From CAVWSM01 sp963799425 (GTDB lineage: Bacteria; Actinomycetota; Actinomycetes; Jiangellales; Jiangellaceae): a DNA stretch of 64,000 nt. The DNA lies in NCBI GenBank assembly GCA_963799425.1, contig CAWCXA010000011.1, positions 62,001-126,000 on the forward strand. The letters run 5' to 3'. Positions 9,531 to 17,334 of the stretch are shown here, piece after piece. Below the pieces are notes generated by a model that was not told the origin of the DNA, ran no database searches, and saw only the letters and a list, made by a program, of their open reading frames with translations. The position numbers were made by a program, and so were the translations under genes. Within the stretch, counting starts at the first letter, position 1; each line of letters opens with the position of its first letter.

Positions 9531-10280
9531 TCAGCCGCGAGCGTCGTACTCCGTGAGTGCGGCGCCGACCTGATCGGCAAGGGACACCGCGACCAGCCGC
9601 TCGGTCCGCGACGGGCGGGACGCGTCCGTGGCCGTCAACAGGAACCGGCCGCGGAAGCCCCCGCCCGACTCCACCAGAAGCTCGATCTCCCTGTCGGTCG
9701 GCAGGCCGTTGCGCTCCACGTCCCACGCCGAGTGGCCGCGGACGACTGATCCGTCGTGTAGCAGCCGCGGGAAGTCGAGGCCGGTGTTGTAGTCGAATCG
9801 CACTCGCTCCAGCCCGAGCAACGTGGCCAGCTGAGTGCCGATCTTCTCGACCAGTACGGACGGAGACGACTCGGTCGTCGCGACCGCCTCGGCCGCCGAC
9901 CGGATGCCGTCGAGATAGCCCGCTTGGCGCAGTGCGAACTCACGCTGGCGCTGGCCCCACACGCACAGCTCAGTGACGCCGCCACCGACGAGCAGCAGCA
10001 GAACCATCGTCTCGACGTCGTTGCGGTTGTCGATGGTCAACCGGTTGTAGGGCACCGTCAGGAAGAAGTCGAACCACACCGCAGCCGAGGCCGCCGCGAC
10101 CCATCCCGGCAACCGCCGCCCCGCAGCCGCGATGGCGACCACCACCAGGACCAGAAGCAGAGCGGCATTGGTGTTGGCAAAGTCGTCCCGGAACAACGCA
10201 AGCAATGCGCAGGCGGCCAATGGCAAGACGACGGCCAGCGGGATGAGGACGCGATCCCGGGTGAACCACTCGGTTCTCAC
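9531..10280 (-). CDS. DUF4118 domain membrane protein (KdpD-like sensor fragment)
   Basis: A 249-residue protein with three to four N-terminal membrane segments (about residues 12-110) forming a DUF4118 domain, recognisable by the FFLTVPYNRLTI block typical of KdpD-type sensors. The soluble C-terminal part resembles a small GAF-like domain and carries no kinase H-box or ATPase domain. It could be a membrane sensor acting with a partner or a remnant of a larger kinase; nothing nearby identifies the partner. It ends 17 bases from the convergent ndk gene. Confidence 0.75.
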   Translation of the reverse strand: MRTEWFTRDRVLIPLAVVLPLAACALLALFRDDFANTNAALLLVLVVVAIAAAGRRLPGWVAAASAAVWFDFFLTVPYNRLTIDNRNDVETMVLLLLVGGGVTELCVWGQRQREFALRQAGYLDGIRSAAEAVATTESSPSVLVEKIGTQLATLLGLERVRFDYNTGLDFPRLLHDGSVVRGHSAWDVERNGLPTDREIELLVESGGGFRGRFLLTATDASRPSRTERLVAVSLADQVGAALTEYDARG

Positions 10281-10331
10281 CGTTCCCTTGTACGGGACGC
10301 TCCCTCGGGCGTCAACGACGGCGGCCGGGCC

Positions 10332-11135
10332 TTAGGGAAGCTCGAACGGGGGAGTGATGCCGTCGAGGGCGTGGACGCACCGACAGGTGCGCTCAGACGG
10401 GAGATGCTCGATCGCGGCGACGACGAGTCGCCGCATCGTGTCGATGTTGGCCGCGAATATCTCGAACACTTCCGCCTGGGTCACACCTTCGCCCACGGTG
10501 ATGCCGGCATCCAAGTCGGTGACGAGGGCGATGCTCGTGTAGCAGAGGGCGAGCTCGCGGGCGAGCACAGCCTCGGGATAACCGGTCATGTTCACGAGCG
10601 ACCAGCCCTGCGCCGCGTACCACTGCGACTCCGCGCGTGTGGAGAAGCGCGGCCCCTCGATGACCACCATCGCGCCGCCGTCGACCGCGTCGACGCCAAG
10701 TGACTCCGCCTCACGCAGCACGGCTGCGCGGCCTGTGGGGCAGTACGGATCGGCGAACGGGACGTGTGCGGCACCCGAGTCGTAGTACGTCTGCGCGCGG
10801 GTGCTTGTCCGGTCGACCAGCTGGTCGGGGACCACGAACGTGCCGGGGCCGAGATCGATGTGCAACCCGCCGACAGCACACGGCGCCAGCACCTGCCGCA
10901 CGCCGAGCGCGCGAAGGGCCCACAGGTTGGCCTGATAAGGGATGCGGTGTGGGGGGAAACGGTGGTCCTTCCCGTGTCGCGGCAGGAACGCCACCCTGCG
11001 CTCCGCGACGATGCCGACGGCGATCGGGTCGCTCGGCGCGCCGTACGGCGTCTCGACGTCCACCTCGTCGGCGTCGTCGAGCAAGGCGTACAGCCCCGAC
11101 CCGCCGATGACCCCGATCTCCGCGCGTGGCTCCAC
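10332..11135 (-). CDS. mtnP: S-methyl-5'-thioadenosine / purine nucleoside phosphorylase
   Basis: A 267-residue trimeric nucleoside phosphorylase of the MTAP/PNP family that cleaves methylthioadenosine or a purine nucleoside with phosphate. Markers are IGVIGGSGLY at the N-terminus, the phosphate-site block FLPRHGKDHRFPPHRIPYQAN, the EGPRFSTRAES motif and NMTGYPEAVLARE around the substrate site. The exact substrate cannot be settled from sequence, and many actinobacterial members are annotated as MTAP. The start is 36 bases from the divergent DUF1801 gene, so the two share a promoter region. Confidence 0.88.
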   Translation of the reverse strand: MEPRAEIGVIGGSGLYALLDDADEVDVETPYGAPSDPIAVGIVAERRVAFLPRHGKDHRFPPHRIPYQANLWALRALGVRQVLAPCAVGGLHIDLGPGTFVVPDQLVDRTSTRAQTYYDSGAAHVPFADPYCPTGRAAVLREAESLGVDAVDGGAMVVIEGPRFSTRAESQWYAAQGWSLVNMTGYPEAVLARELALCYTSIALVTDLDAGITVGEGVTQAEVFEIFAANIDTMRRLVVAAIEHLPSERTCRCVHALDGITPPFELP

Positions 11136-11171
11136 GTGCGCAGGCTAGCGGTGGTGCCAGACTCCGGACCT

Positions 11172-11576
11172 ATGCCGATGCCATACCCGACCGACCCCCG
11201 GGTGGACGCGTACATCGACGCGCTGCCCGACTGGCAGCAGGCAATCTGCCGCGAGGTTCGCGACCTGATCCACGCCGCGGATCCGGAGATCGCCGAAGTC
11301 ATCAAGTTCACGAACCGTCCGTACTTCGTGCTGCAGGGCAACGTCTGCGCCCTGTTGGCGGCCAAGGATCACGTCAACGTGTTCTTGTACGACGGCGCCA
11401 TCGTCCCGGATCCGGAGGGCATCATCACGGGCGGGCATGACAACGAGACGGCTCGTACGGTTGCGTTTCGGCAGGGCGAGGCAATCAATGCGGCCGCTCT
11501 GCTCGCGATGTTCAAGCAGATCATCGCCAACAACCGCGCGGGCGGCTGGCGCAAGCTCAAGCGGCAGGGCCGCTAG
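11172..11576 (+). CDS. DUF1801 (YdhG-like) family protein
   Basis: A 134-residue soluble protein of the DUF1801 family. It has the family's DPEIAEVIKFTNRPYF and LLAAKDHVNVFLYDG core and a Lys/Arg-rich C-terminus. Function is unknown, though the fold resembles an iron chaperone/frataxin-like sandwich in related families. The ATG at 11172 gives the family's usual N-terminus; in-frame codons further upstream would overlap the divergent gene. It meets the convergent VOC gene two bases after its stop. Confidence 0.8.
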   Translation: MPMPYPTDPRVDAYIDALPDWQQAICREVRDLIHAADPEIAEVIKFTNRPYFVLQGNVCALLAAKDHVNVFLYDGAIVPDPEGIITGGHDNETARTVAFRQGEAINAAALLAMFKQIIANNRAGGWRKLKRQGR

Positions 11577-11578
11577 GT

Positions 11579-11980
11579 TCACGCTGGTGCTGACGTGACC
11601 ATCCAGACATGTCCGTCGGGATCTGCGAAGGTGCCCGCGTAGCCCCACGACTGGGATCCGGGTGGAGTGAGCACCTTGGCGCCGGCCGTTCGCGCGCGCT
11701 CGACCTGTTCGTCCACGTCCGCGTCGGTCGAGGCACCGAGGCTCAGGATGCACTCGCTCAGCCCCGGAGGTGCTACCTCGCGATCCCCGAGCACCCACCC
11801 GAAGCCCCCAGTGGGGATCAGCATCAGGCGGGCATCGCCGAAGGCGAACTGCAGCGGCTCGGGCATCCCGTCCTCAGCCGGCTCTCCGATGGCCTCCAGA
11901 CCGAGACCGTCACGGTAGAAGGCGAATGAGATCCTGCGGTCTGCGATTGGCAGACTGACGACCACGCTGACCTGCGGCAT
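11579..11980 (-). CDS. VOC (glyoxalase/bleomycin-resistance) family protein
   Basis: A 133-residue single-copy vicinal-oxygen-chelate protein with two beta-alpha-beta-beta-beta halves (FYRDGLGLEAIG in the first, GYAGTFADPDGHVWMV in the second). The second-half DPDGH motif is canonical. Such proteins are small metalloenzymes or resistance proteins; the substrate cannot be read here. The start at 11980 follows a CGAGGAG ribosome site. In-frame sequence further upstream is low-complexity and not VOC-like, so I do not include it. Confidence 0.85.
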   Translation of the reverse strand: MPQVSVVVSLPIADRRISFAFYRDGLGLEAIGEPAEDGMPEPLQFAFGDARLMLIPTGGFGWVLGDREVAPPGLSECILSLGASTDADVDEQVERARTAGAKVLTPPGSQSWGYAGTFADPDGHVWMVTSAPA

Positions 11981-12204
11981 GACGCGCTCCTCGGGAATCT
12001 CGGGCGGGCGGCGTACCAGATAGGACGCTTGTGTATCGCGGGATTCATCGGCTGATCTGGGCGGGTACACCGAGGACTTGTCCGGGGACAGCGAACCGCC
12101 ACCGCGCGGAAAGTGGCGATCGGGCCTCCGGCGGTGCCGGCGAAGAGCCGGGCACGGTGCAGTGCCCCGCCGTACGTGCGCGGCTTCGAATACGCGGGCG
12201 AAGT

Positions 12205-12489
12205 TCAGCGTGTGGGGTTGTCGTTTGCTTGCCTGTACGAGCATCCACCGGCAGTGATGGTGCCCGACGCGACCTGCGGGGAAATGCCGGGGTAGGGCGC
12301 CCAGTGGCCGGGCGCACCGGGCGCCGGGCGGTCGAGTTTCTCCTCGGGTGCCGCGGGTGCCTGTGGTGCCGTCGGTTCCGCACTCGTGGGCAACGCCCCG
12401 AGGGACGCCAGCGCCAAGCAGCAAACAATGATCGAAGCAAGTCGTACGCGCACCAACACCTGGGTCCTCGCCACATCGGTTCCTTCCAC
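12205..12489 (-). CDS. Small secreted protein, probably truncated
   Basis: A 94-residue reading frame with a clear signal peptide (about residues 12-38, VRLASIIVCCLALASLGALP) followed by a Pro/Ala linker and a short domain ending SGTITAGGCSYRQANDNP. The end is abrupt, as if a secreted domain were cut after its first strand, and the adjacent frames show no convincing continuation. I do not recognise a function. It could be an intact small exported peptide or a frameshifted gene. Confidence 0.45.
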   Translation of the reverse strand: MEGTDVARTQVLVRVRLASIIVCCLALASLGALPTSAEPTAPQAPAAPEEKLDRPAPGAPGHWAPYPGISPQVASGTITAGGCSYRQANDNPTR

Positions 12490-12588
12490 TCGGGATGGGT
12501 GTGGCGATGTCTAACATCTCGCCCGGGACGTCAGCATGATGTCACCCGACGTGGTCTTCCGCATGATGGCGACGGGCCAGGAGCAAGA

Positions 12589-12813
12589 TCAGAGAATCGC
12601 GCCGCGTGGTTCAACCTCAAGAGCGGCGACGCCTCGTCCGTACAGCACGACTAACCGGTCGCCGTGCTTTGTGCGCAGCGAACCAGAGTCCTCAGCAAGC
12701 GTCGAGATGACATGCTCGATGACCTGGGTGATCTCGCCGGCCTGCGGTTCGTCGTATATGACATCCATGCGCTCGCCGCCGACCAGCCGAACACGCAGCA
12801 CTATCTCCGCCAT
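12589..12813 (-). CDS. Small conserved hypothetical protein
   Basis: A 74-residue soluble protein read from MAEIVLRV (an alternative ATG lies two codons earlier). The pattern is beta-rich: EIVLRVRLVGG, an acidic turn, a helix ITQVIEHVISTL, then GDRLVVLYGRGVAALEVEP. It resembles a small ubiquitin-like or DUF-type fold but I assign no family. Its start is 51 bases from the divergent gene at 12865. Codon use matches the neighbours, which supports a real gene. Confidence 0.5.
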   Translation of the reverse strand: MAEIVLRVRLVGGERMDVIYDEPQAGEITQVIEHVISTLAEDSGSLRTKHGDRLVVLYGRGVAALEVEPRGAIL

Positions 12814-12864
12814 GGCCATTCAGACTAGAGGCTGGCTCACGACGATCCTGGGAGACTCGGCGGT

Positions 12865-13215
12865 ATGGCCAAGTACTCGCTGAACGACCGCGCGGTGACC
12901 CGAGCCCGGCAGCTCATCAACGCCAGGCAGTACGTGCTCGACAGCGACTGGGGAGCGGTGCAGCCTCGGGCGAGCGACGAGAACGCCTTCCTCGAGAGCC
13001 ACAGCTGGGACGACTACGCGGAGTGGCATCTCGGACTGACCGAGGGGGCTGAGGACGACACCAAGGCCCGCTATGCATTCGTCTACGGCGACCTCCGCCG
13101 TGTCCATCGGACGGGCCTGATCGCGTGCGTGTACCGGGCCTCCGAGTGGCGGCACAAGGACGTCGAGCTGGCCGCTCACGACCTCCTGCAACTGCTCGAC
13201 AAGACCAGCGGCTGA
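12865..13215 (+). CDS. Conserved actinobacterial hypothetical protein
   Basis: A 116-residue soluble protein of a small family I know only as hypothetical in actinobacteria. The sequence starts with a basic helix (NDRAVTRARQLINARQYV), has the conserved aromatic stretch WDDYAEWHLGLTEGA and a central FVYGDLRRVHRTGLIACVYRASEW block, and ends in an amphipathic helix. A GGGAG ribosome site precedes the ATG. No catalytic residues can be assigned. Confidence 0.7.
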   Translation: MAKYSLNDRAVTRARQLINARQYVLDSDWGAVQPRASDENAFLESHSWDDYAEWHLGLTEGAEDDTKARYAFVYGDLRRVHRTGLIACVYRASEWRHKDVELAAHDLLQLLDKTSG

Positions 13216-13236
13216 CCACGCAAGCGCCCGCCCGGC

Positions 13237-13857
13237 CTAGCGCCAGACCGGCGCGACCTCGCGGCGGTACTTCCGCCCGAACACGCCACTGATGATCCCC
13301 AGGACTGGCCCGGGCACATTGCTCTTGATCGCCGCCAGCTCCGCGGGCGAGGCGCCGTCGGTGACCCAGGCGAAAAAGGTGCCGGCGACAGGTGGGCTCA
13401 CCTTGGCGAACTGGCGGCCCATGGCTTTGATGGTGGGGTCGTCCTTCTTGCCGATGTAGATCGGCTCGAGCTCTGCCTCTTCGTGGTCGAGATGCTCCAC
13501 CGCGACCGTCTGCAGCTCCACGACCGTTTCGCGTGCAGCGGCAGCGTCGGCAGCGGAGGCAGAGTTCCTCAGGGTCGTGATGGCCGCGTCCGTGGACGCC
13601 AGCGCCTGGGCGAGCCGCTCGTGCTCGTGGTCCATCTGCGCGATCATCTGCGGACTGACTCCGACGGCTTCCAGGGCGGGCCAGGCGATCTCATGCTCGC
13701 TCTCGTGATGCCGGGTCAGCTGGCCCTTGAAGTTGGCCCAGGCCGTCGCGAGCTGGGCAGCCCGTGCCCGATCACCGTCGCGGAACGCAGCCAGGGCATC
13801 GAGAAACCGGGTGATGTCGCGGCGTACGGCGCCATGGATCGCCTTGTTCATGCTCAT
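13237..13857 (-). CDS. Hemerythrin-like HHE domain protein
   Basis: A 206-residue helical protein with the His/Glu pattern of HHE cation-binding domains: HHESEHEIAWPALE, MDHEHERL and HLDHEEAELEP, which would supply a di-iron site in a four-helix bundle. Such proteins sense or bind O2, NO or iron. The start MSMNKAIHG at 13857 matches the family; sequence upstream in the same frame overlaps the divergent radical SAM promoter region and is not HHE-like. Confidence 0.85.
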   Translation of the reverse strand: MSMNKAIHGAVRRDITRFLDALAAFRDGDRARAAQLATAWANFKGQLTRHHESEHEIAWPALEAVGVSPQMIAQMDHEHERLAQALASTDAAITTLRNSASAADAAAARETVVELQTVAVEHLDHEEAELEPIYIGKKDDPTIKAMGRQFAKVSPPVAGTFFAWVTDGASPAELAAIKSNVPGPVLGIISGVFGRKYRREVAPVWR

Positions 13858-13985
13858 CTCTGCCACGAAGCCGACCCTAGTCGGCAAGGGGGCGATCGAC
13901 TGCGAAACGCGGCCGTAGGGCCGCGCGCGTGGGACTGGCGGTACGCTGGTGACCTCCCCAAAACCGTCGATGGAGTGTCGCCAGC

Positions 13986-15953
13986 ATGCCCGTGGAGTCC
14001 CTTTTCCCGCGGCTGGAGCCATTGCTTCCCCGGGTGCAGAAGCCCATCCAGTACGTCGGCGGCGAGCTCAACGCCACGATCAAGGACTGGGGGCCGGACG
14101 AGTCGACCGTACGGTGGGCGCTGATGTACCCCGACGCGTACGAGGTTGGCCTGCCCAACCAGGGCGTGCAGATCCTGTACGAGGTGCTCAACGAGCGGGA
14201 CGGAGTCCTTGCGGAGCGGACGTACGCGGTGTGGCCCGATCTCGAGGCGCTCATGCGCGAGCACGGGATCCCGCAGTTCACGGTCGACGCTCATCGACCG
14301 GTGGGGGATTTCGACCTGCTTGGCATCAGTTTTGCCACGGAGCTCGGCTACACGAACATGCTGACCGCGCTTGACCTGGCCGGCATTCCGCTCGACGCTG
14401 TCGACCGCGGCGACGAGCACCCGATCGTGATCGCGGGCGGGCACGCCGCGTTCAACCCCGAGCCGATCGCTGCATTCATCGACGCCGCCGTCCTCGGCGA
14501 CGGCGAGGAGATCGTCCTCGCGATCACGGAGGTCGTACGGGAGTGGAAGGCGGAGGGCCGTCCTGGCGGCCGCGACGAGCTGTTGATGCGGCTCGCCGCG
14601 AGCGGCGGCGTCTACGTACCCAAGTTTTATGACGTCTCCTATCTGCCCGACGGACGCATCCAGCGCGTCGCGCCCAACAGGCACGGGGTGCCCTGGCGGG
14701 TGCACAAGCACACGGTCATGGACCTCGACAAGTGGCCCTACCCTCGCCGGCCGCTCGTGCCGTTGGCCGAGACGGTGCACGAGCGCTACAGCGTGGAGAT
14801 CTTCCGCGGCTGCACCCGCGGCTGCCGGTTCTGCCAGGCGGGCATGATCACCCGGCCGGTGCGCGAGCGATCAATCACCACCATCGGCGACATGGTCGAG
14901 CGGGGCATCAGAGAGAGCGGCTTCGAAGAGGTCGGGCTGCTGTCGCTCTCGAGCGCCGACCACTCGGAGATCGGCGAGGTGGCGCACGGGCTGGCCGATC
15001 GCTACGAGGGCACCAACGTCTCACTCTCGCTGCCGTCGACCAGGGTCGACGCGTTCAACGTGACGCTTGCCAACGAGCTGTCCCGCAACGGGCGCCGGTC
15101 CGGGCTCACCTTCGCCCCCGAGGGCGGATCCGAGCGCATGCGCAAGGTGATCAACAAGATGGTCACCGAGGACGACTTGATCCGCACGGTCGCGACGGCC
15201 TACGGCCACGGCTGGCGGCAGGTGAAGCTCTATTTCATGTGCGGCCTGCCGACGGAGACCGACGACGACGTGCTCCAGATCGCCGAGCTCGCACGCAAGG
15301 TCATCAAGACCGGCCGCGAGGTGTCGGGCCGGCGCGACATCCGCTGCACTGTCTCCATCGGTGGCTTCGTGCCTAAGCCGCACACACCGTTCCAGTGGGC
15401 CGCTCAGCTGGACCACGTCACCACCGACCAGCGGCTGCGCAAGCTACGAGAGGCCATTCGCTCCGACCGTGACTATGGCAAGGCGATCGGGCTGCGCTAT
15501 CACGACGGAGAGCCCAGCATCGTCGAAGGACTGCTGTCGCGGGGCGACCGTCGCGTGGGTGAGGTCGTCCGCGCGGTCTGGGCCGACGGCGGGCGGTTCG
15601 ACGGCTGGGGCGAGCACTTCTCGTTCCGACGGTGGATGGACGCTGCCGCTGCGGCGTTGGCTCCGCACGGCGTCGACGTCGACTGGTTCACCACGCGCGA
15701 GCGCGACTACGCCGAGGTGTTGCCGTGGGACCACCTCGACGCCGGGCTCGACCGCGACTGGCTGTGGGAGGACTGGCAGGACGCCATCGACCCGGCCGGG
15801 GCCGTCGAGGTCGACGACTGCCGCTGGACTCCCTGCTTCGACTGTGGTGTCTGCCCGCAGTTCGGCACCGAGATCCAGGTCGGCCCGACCGGACAAAAGC
15901 TGCTGCCGCTCTCAGTGGTCGATTCGCCGTCGCCCGTCCTCGCCGACGTCTGA
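13986..15953 (+). CDS. TIGR03960 family B12-binding radical SAM protein
   Basis: A 655-residue protein with an N-terminal B12-binding-like region and a radical SAM core. The iron-sulfur cluster motif is C276-x3-C280-x2-C283 (GCTRGCRFCQAG). This family is normally encoded next to a TIGR03936 (DUF2344) partner, and the pair lies upstream of RNase E/G in many actinobacteria and clostridia. The product is not known; a role in RNA modification has been inferred from context only. Here the partner sits 6.5 kb downstream at 22453, separated by a sugar island, and the first element after the stop is a 28-bp hairpin. Confidence 0.93.
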   Translation: MPVESLFPRLEPLLPRVQKPIQYVGGELNATIKDWGPDESTVRWALMYPDAYEVGLPNQGVQILYEVLNERDGVLAERTYAVWPDLEALMREHGIPQFTVDAHRPVGDFDLLGISFATELGYTNMLTALDLAGIPLDAVDRGDEHPIVIAGGHAAFNPEPIAAFIDAAVLGDGEEIVLAITEVVREWKAEGRPGGRDELLMRLAASGGVYVPKFYDVSYLPDGRIQRVAPNRHGVPWRVHKHTVMDLDKWPYPRRPLVPLAETVHERYSVEIFRGCTRGCRFCQAGMITRPVRERSITTIGDMVERGIRESGFEEVGLLSLSSADHSEIGEVAHGLADRYEGTNVSLSLPSTRVDAFNVTLANELSRNGRRSGLTFAPEGGSERMRKVINKMVTEDDLIRTVATAYGHGWRQVKLYFMCGLPTETDDDVLQIAELARKVIKTGREVSGRRDIRCTVSIGGFVPKPHTPFQWAAQLDHVTTDQRLRKLREAIRSDRDYGKAIGLRYHDGEPSIVEGLLSRGDRRVGEVVRAVWADGGRFDGWGEHFSFRRWMDAAAAALAPHGVDVDWFTTRERDYAEVLPWDHLDAGLDRDWLWEDWQDAIDPAGAVEVDDCRWTPCFDCGVCPQFGTEIQVGPTGQKLLPLSVVDSPSPVLADV

Positions 15954-15978
15954 GCTGGACCTCTGAGCCGCCCCAAGG

Positions 15979-16041
15979 TGTTGATCATGGCAAAGATGTG
16001 ATCATTGAGCACAAATGATCACATCTTTGCCATGATCAACA
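15979..16041. terminator. 28-bp perfect inverted repeat downstream of the radical SAM gene
   Basis: Left arm 15979-16006 and right arm 16014-16041 are exact complements with a 7-base loop. The arms are notably AT-rich for this genome (starting TGTTGATCATGGCAAAG). It lies 25 bases after the TIGR03960 stop and marks the left edge of the sugar island. A T-less terminator is the most likely role; a palindromic mobile repeat is the alternative. Confidence 0.75.
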
Positions 16042-16093
16042 GGTAGCGGCGGCGGCCGCGGCAACACCCACCCGGCGGCGCGGCAACACCCGC

Positions 16094-16109
16094 CTGCAAG
16101 TCTTGCAAG
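16094..16109. promoter_or_regulatory. TTGCAA operator-like repeats upstream of the LacI gene
   Basis: CTGCAAG and the palindrome CTTGCAAG follow each other at 16094-16109, with further TTTGCG and CTTGCG variants down to 16138. The same TCTTGCAA core occurs upstream of the GH13 gene at 17228. LacI-family sites often have this form, so this is a candidate autoregulatory operator. Confidence 0.5.
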
Positions 16110-16128
16110 CGGTTTGCGCTGGATGCTC

Positions 16129-16134
16129 TATGCT
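16129..16134 (+). promoter_or_regulatory. Putative -10 box of a leaderless LacI gene
   Basis: TATGCT ends 7 bases before the ATG at 16142 and no ribosome site intervenes. The TTGCAA repeats overlap where the -35 and upstream region would be, so a bound repressor would block this promoter. Confidence 0.45.
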
Positions 16135-16141
16135 TGCGCTC

Positions 16142-17155
16142 ATGGCACGTCGATTGGCGGAAGTCGCGCAGAAGGTCGGAGTCAGCGAGGCGACCGTGAG
16201 CAGGGTGCTCAACGGCAAGCCGGGGGTCTCGGACGCCACTCGTGACGCGGTGCTGACCGCGCTCGACGTGCTGGGCTACGAGCGGCCGACCAAGCTCCGA
16301 GGTGAACGGGCCCGGCTCGTCGGCCTCGTCCTGCCCGAGCTGCAGAACCCGATCTTTCCGGCATTCGCGGATGCCGTTGGCAGCGCACTGGCGCAGCAGG
16401 GGTTCACCCCCGTGCTCTGCACTCAGACCGCCGGCGGTGTGTCCGAGGCCGACTACGTCGAGCTGCTGCTGCAGCAGCAGGTGTCCGGAGTTGTCTTCGC
16501 CGGCGGCCTCTACGCCCAGGCCGACGCGCCGCACGAGCACTACGACCGCCTGGCCGAGCTCAAGTTACCCGCGGTGCTTGTCAATGCGGCGATCGACGAG
16601 CTCGACTTCCCCCGCGTCTCCTGCGACGACGTCGTCGCGGTGGAGCAGGCGATGGGCCACTTGATCTCCCTCGGCCACACCCGGATCGGGCTGGTTCTCG
16701 GGCCCCCCGACCATGTCCCGTCCGCCCGCAAGCTGGAGGCGGCGCGCGTGGTCGCCACCCGAGCCGGGCTGGCGTTCACCGACGAGCAGGTCGAGCACAC
16801 CCTCTTCTCGCTCGAGGGTGGGCAGGCGGCCGCGTCGCGCCTGCTTCGACGCGGCGTGACGGCTGTCGTGTGCGCCAGTGACCCGTTGGCCCTGGGTGCC
16901 GTACGGGCAGCGCGGCGGGCCGGGCTGACCGTACCCGGCGACGTCTCGGTCGTCGGCTACGACGACTCGGCGTTCATGAACTGCACCGACCCGCCGCTCA
17001 CCACACTGCGACAGCCCATCGATTCCATGGGCCGCGCGACCGTCGACCTCCTGGTCGCACAGATCGACGGCGGTGTCATTGCCACGGACGAGCTCCTCTT
17101 CGAGCCCGAGCTTGTCGTCCGTGGCTCGACCGGTCCGGTCGCTGCGTCGGCCTAA
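16142..17155 (+). CDS. LacI family transcriptional regulator
   Basis: A 337-residue LacI/GalR repressor. The N-terminal helix-turn-helix and hinge are canonical (RRLAEVAQKVGVSEATVSRVLNG, then LDVLGYERP), followed by a periplasmic-binding-protein-like sensor domain ending VVRGSTGP. The start at 16142 places the HTH at residue 3, as is usual. Its target is presumably the GH13-ABC sugar genes immediately downstream, since both upstream regions share TTGCAA-type sites. The inducer is probably an alpha-glucoside such as maltose or a maltooligosaccharide, by inference from the GH13 gene. Confidence 0.93.
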   Translation: MARRLAEVAQKVGVSEATVSRVLNGKPGVSDATRDAVLTALDVLGYERPTKLRGERARLVGLVLPELQNPIFPAFADAVGSALAQQGFTPVLCTQTAGGVSEADYVELLLQQQVSGVVFAGGLYAQADAPHEHYDRLAELKLPAVLVNAAIDELDFPRVSCDDVVAVEQAMGHLISLGHTRIGLVLGPPDHVPSARKLEAARVVATRAGLAFTDEQVEHTLFSLEGGQAAASRLLRRGVTAVVCASDPLALGAVRAARRAGLTVPGDVSVVGYDDSAFMNCTDPPLTTLRQPIDSMGRATVDLLVAQIDGGVIATDELLFEPELVVRGSTGPVAASA

Positions 17156-17227
17156 AGGCCGCAGCTTCTCCTGCACCCTGACCGGACGACTCTGCCCAGG
17201 GCATCAGTGACCGTTACCAAATCGAGT

Positions 17228-17257
17228 TCTTGCAACTTCCCGTCAAAACCTTGCGGA
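17228..17257 (+). promoter_or_regulatory. TTGCAA-type sites in the GH13 promoter
   Basis: TCTTGCAAC at 17228 and CCTTGCGGA at 17249 lie in tandem about 20 bases apart. The second overlaps a possible -35 (TTGCGG, 17251-17256) that faces a TAGCGT -10 at 17275-17280 across 18 bases. The overlap is what a LacI-type repressor site would show. Confidence 0.5.
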
Positions 17258-17334
17258 CATCAGTAGATCATCGCTAGCGTCCTGAGTCAGCACCCGTCAC
17301 CCTTCGGGCCGATTCCGCACAAGGAGTGCCGCTA

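Noticed and set aside
10764..11171. An N-terminal extension of the DUF1801 protein
   Set aside because: The frame is open by chance through the divergent phosphorylase gene; homology starts at the ATG at 11172.
15979..16041. Attachment site of an integrative element
   Set aside because: It is an inverted, not a direct repeat. No integrase or second copy at the other edge of the sugar island was seen.
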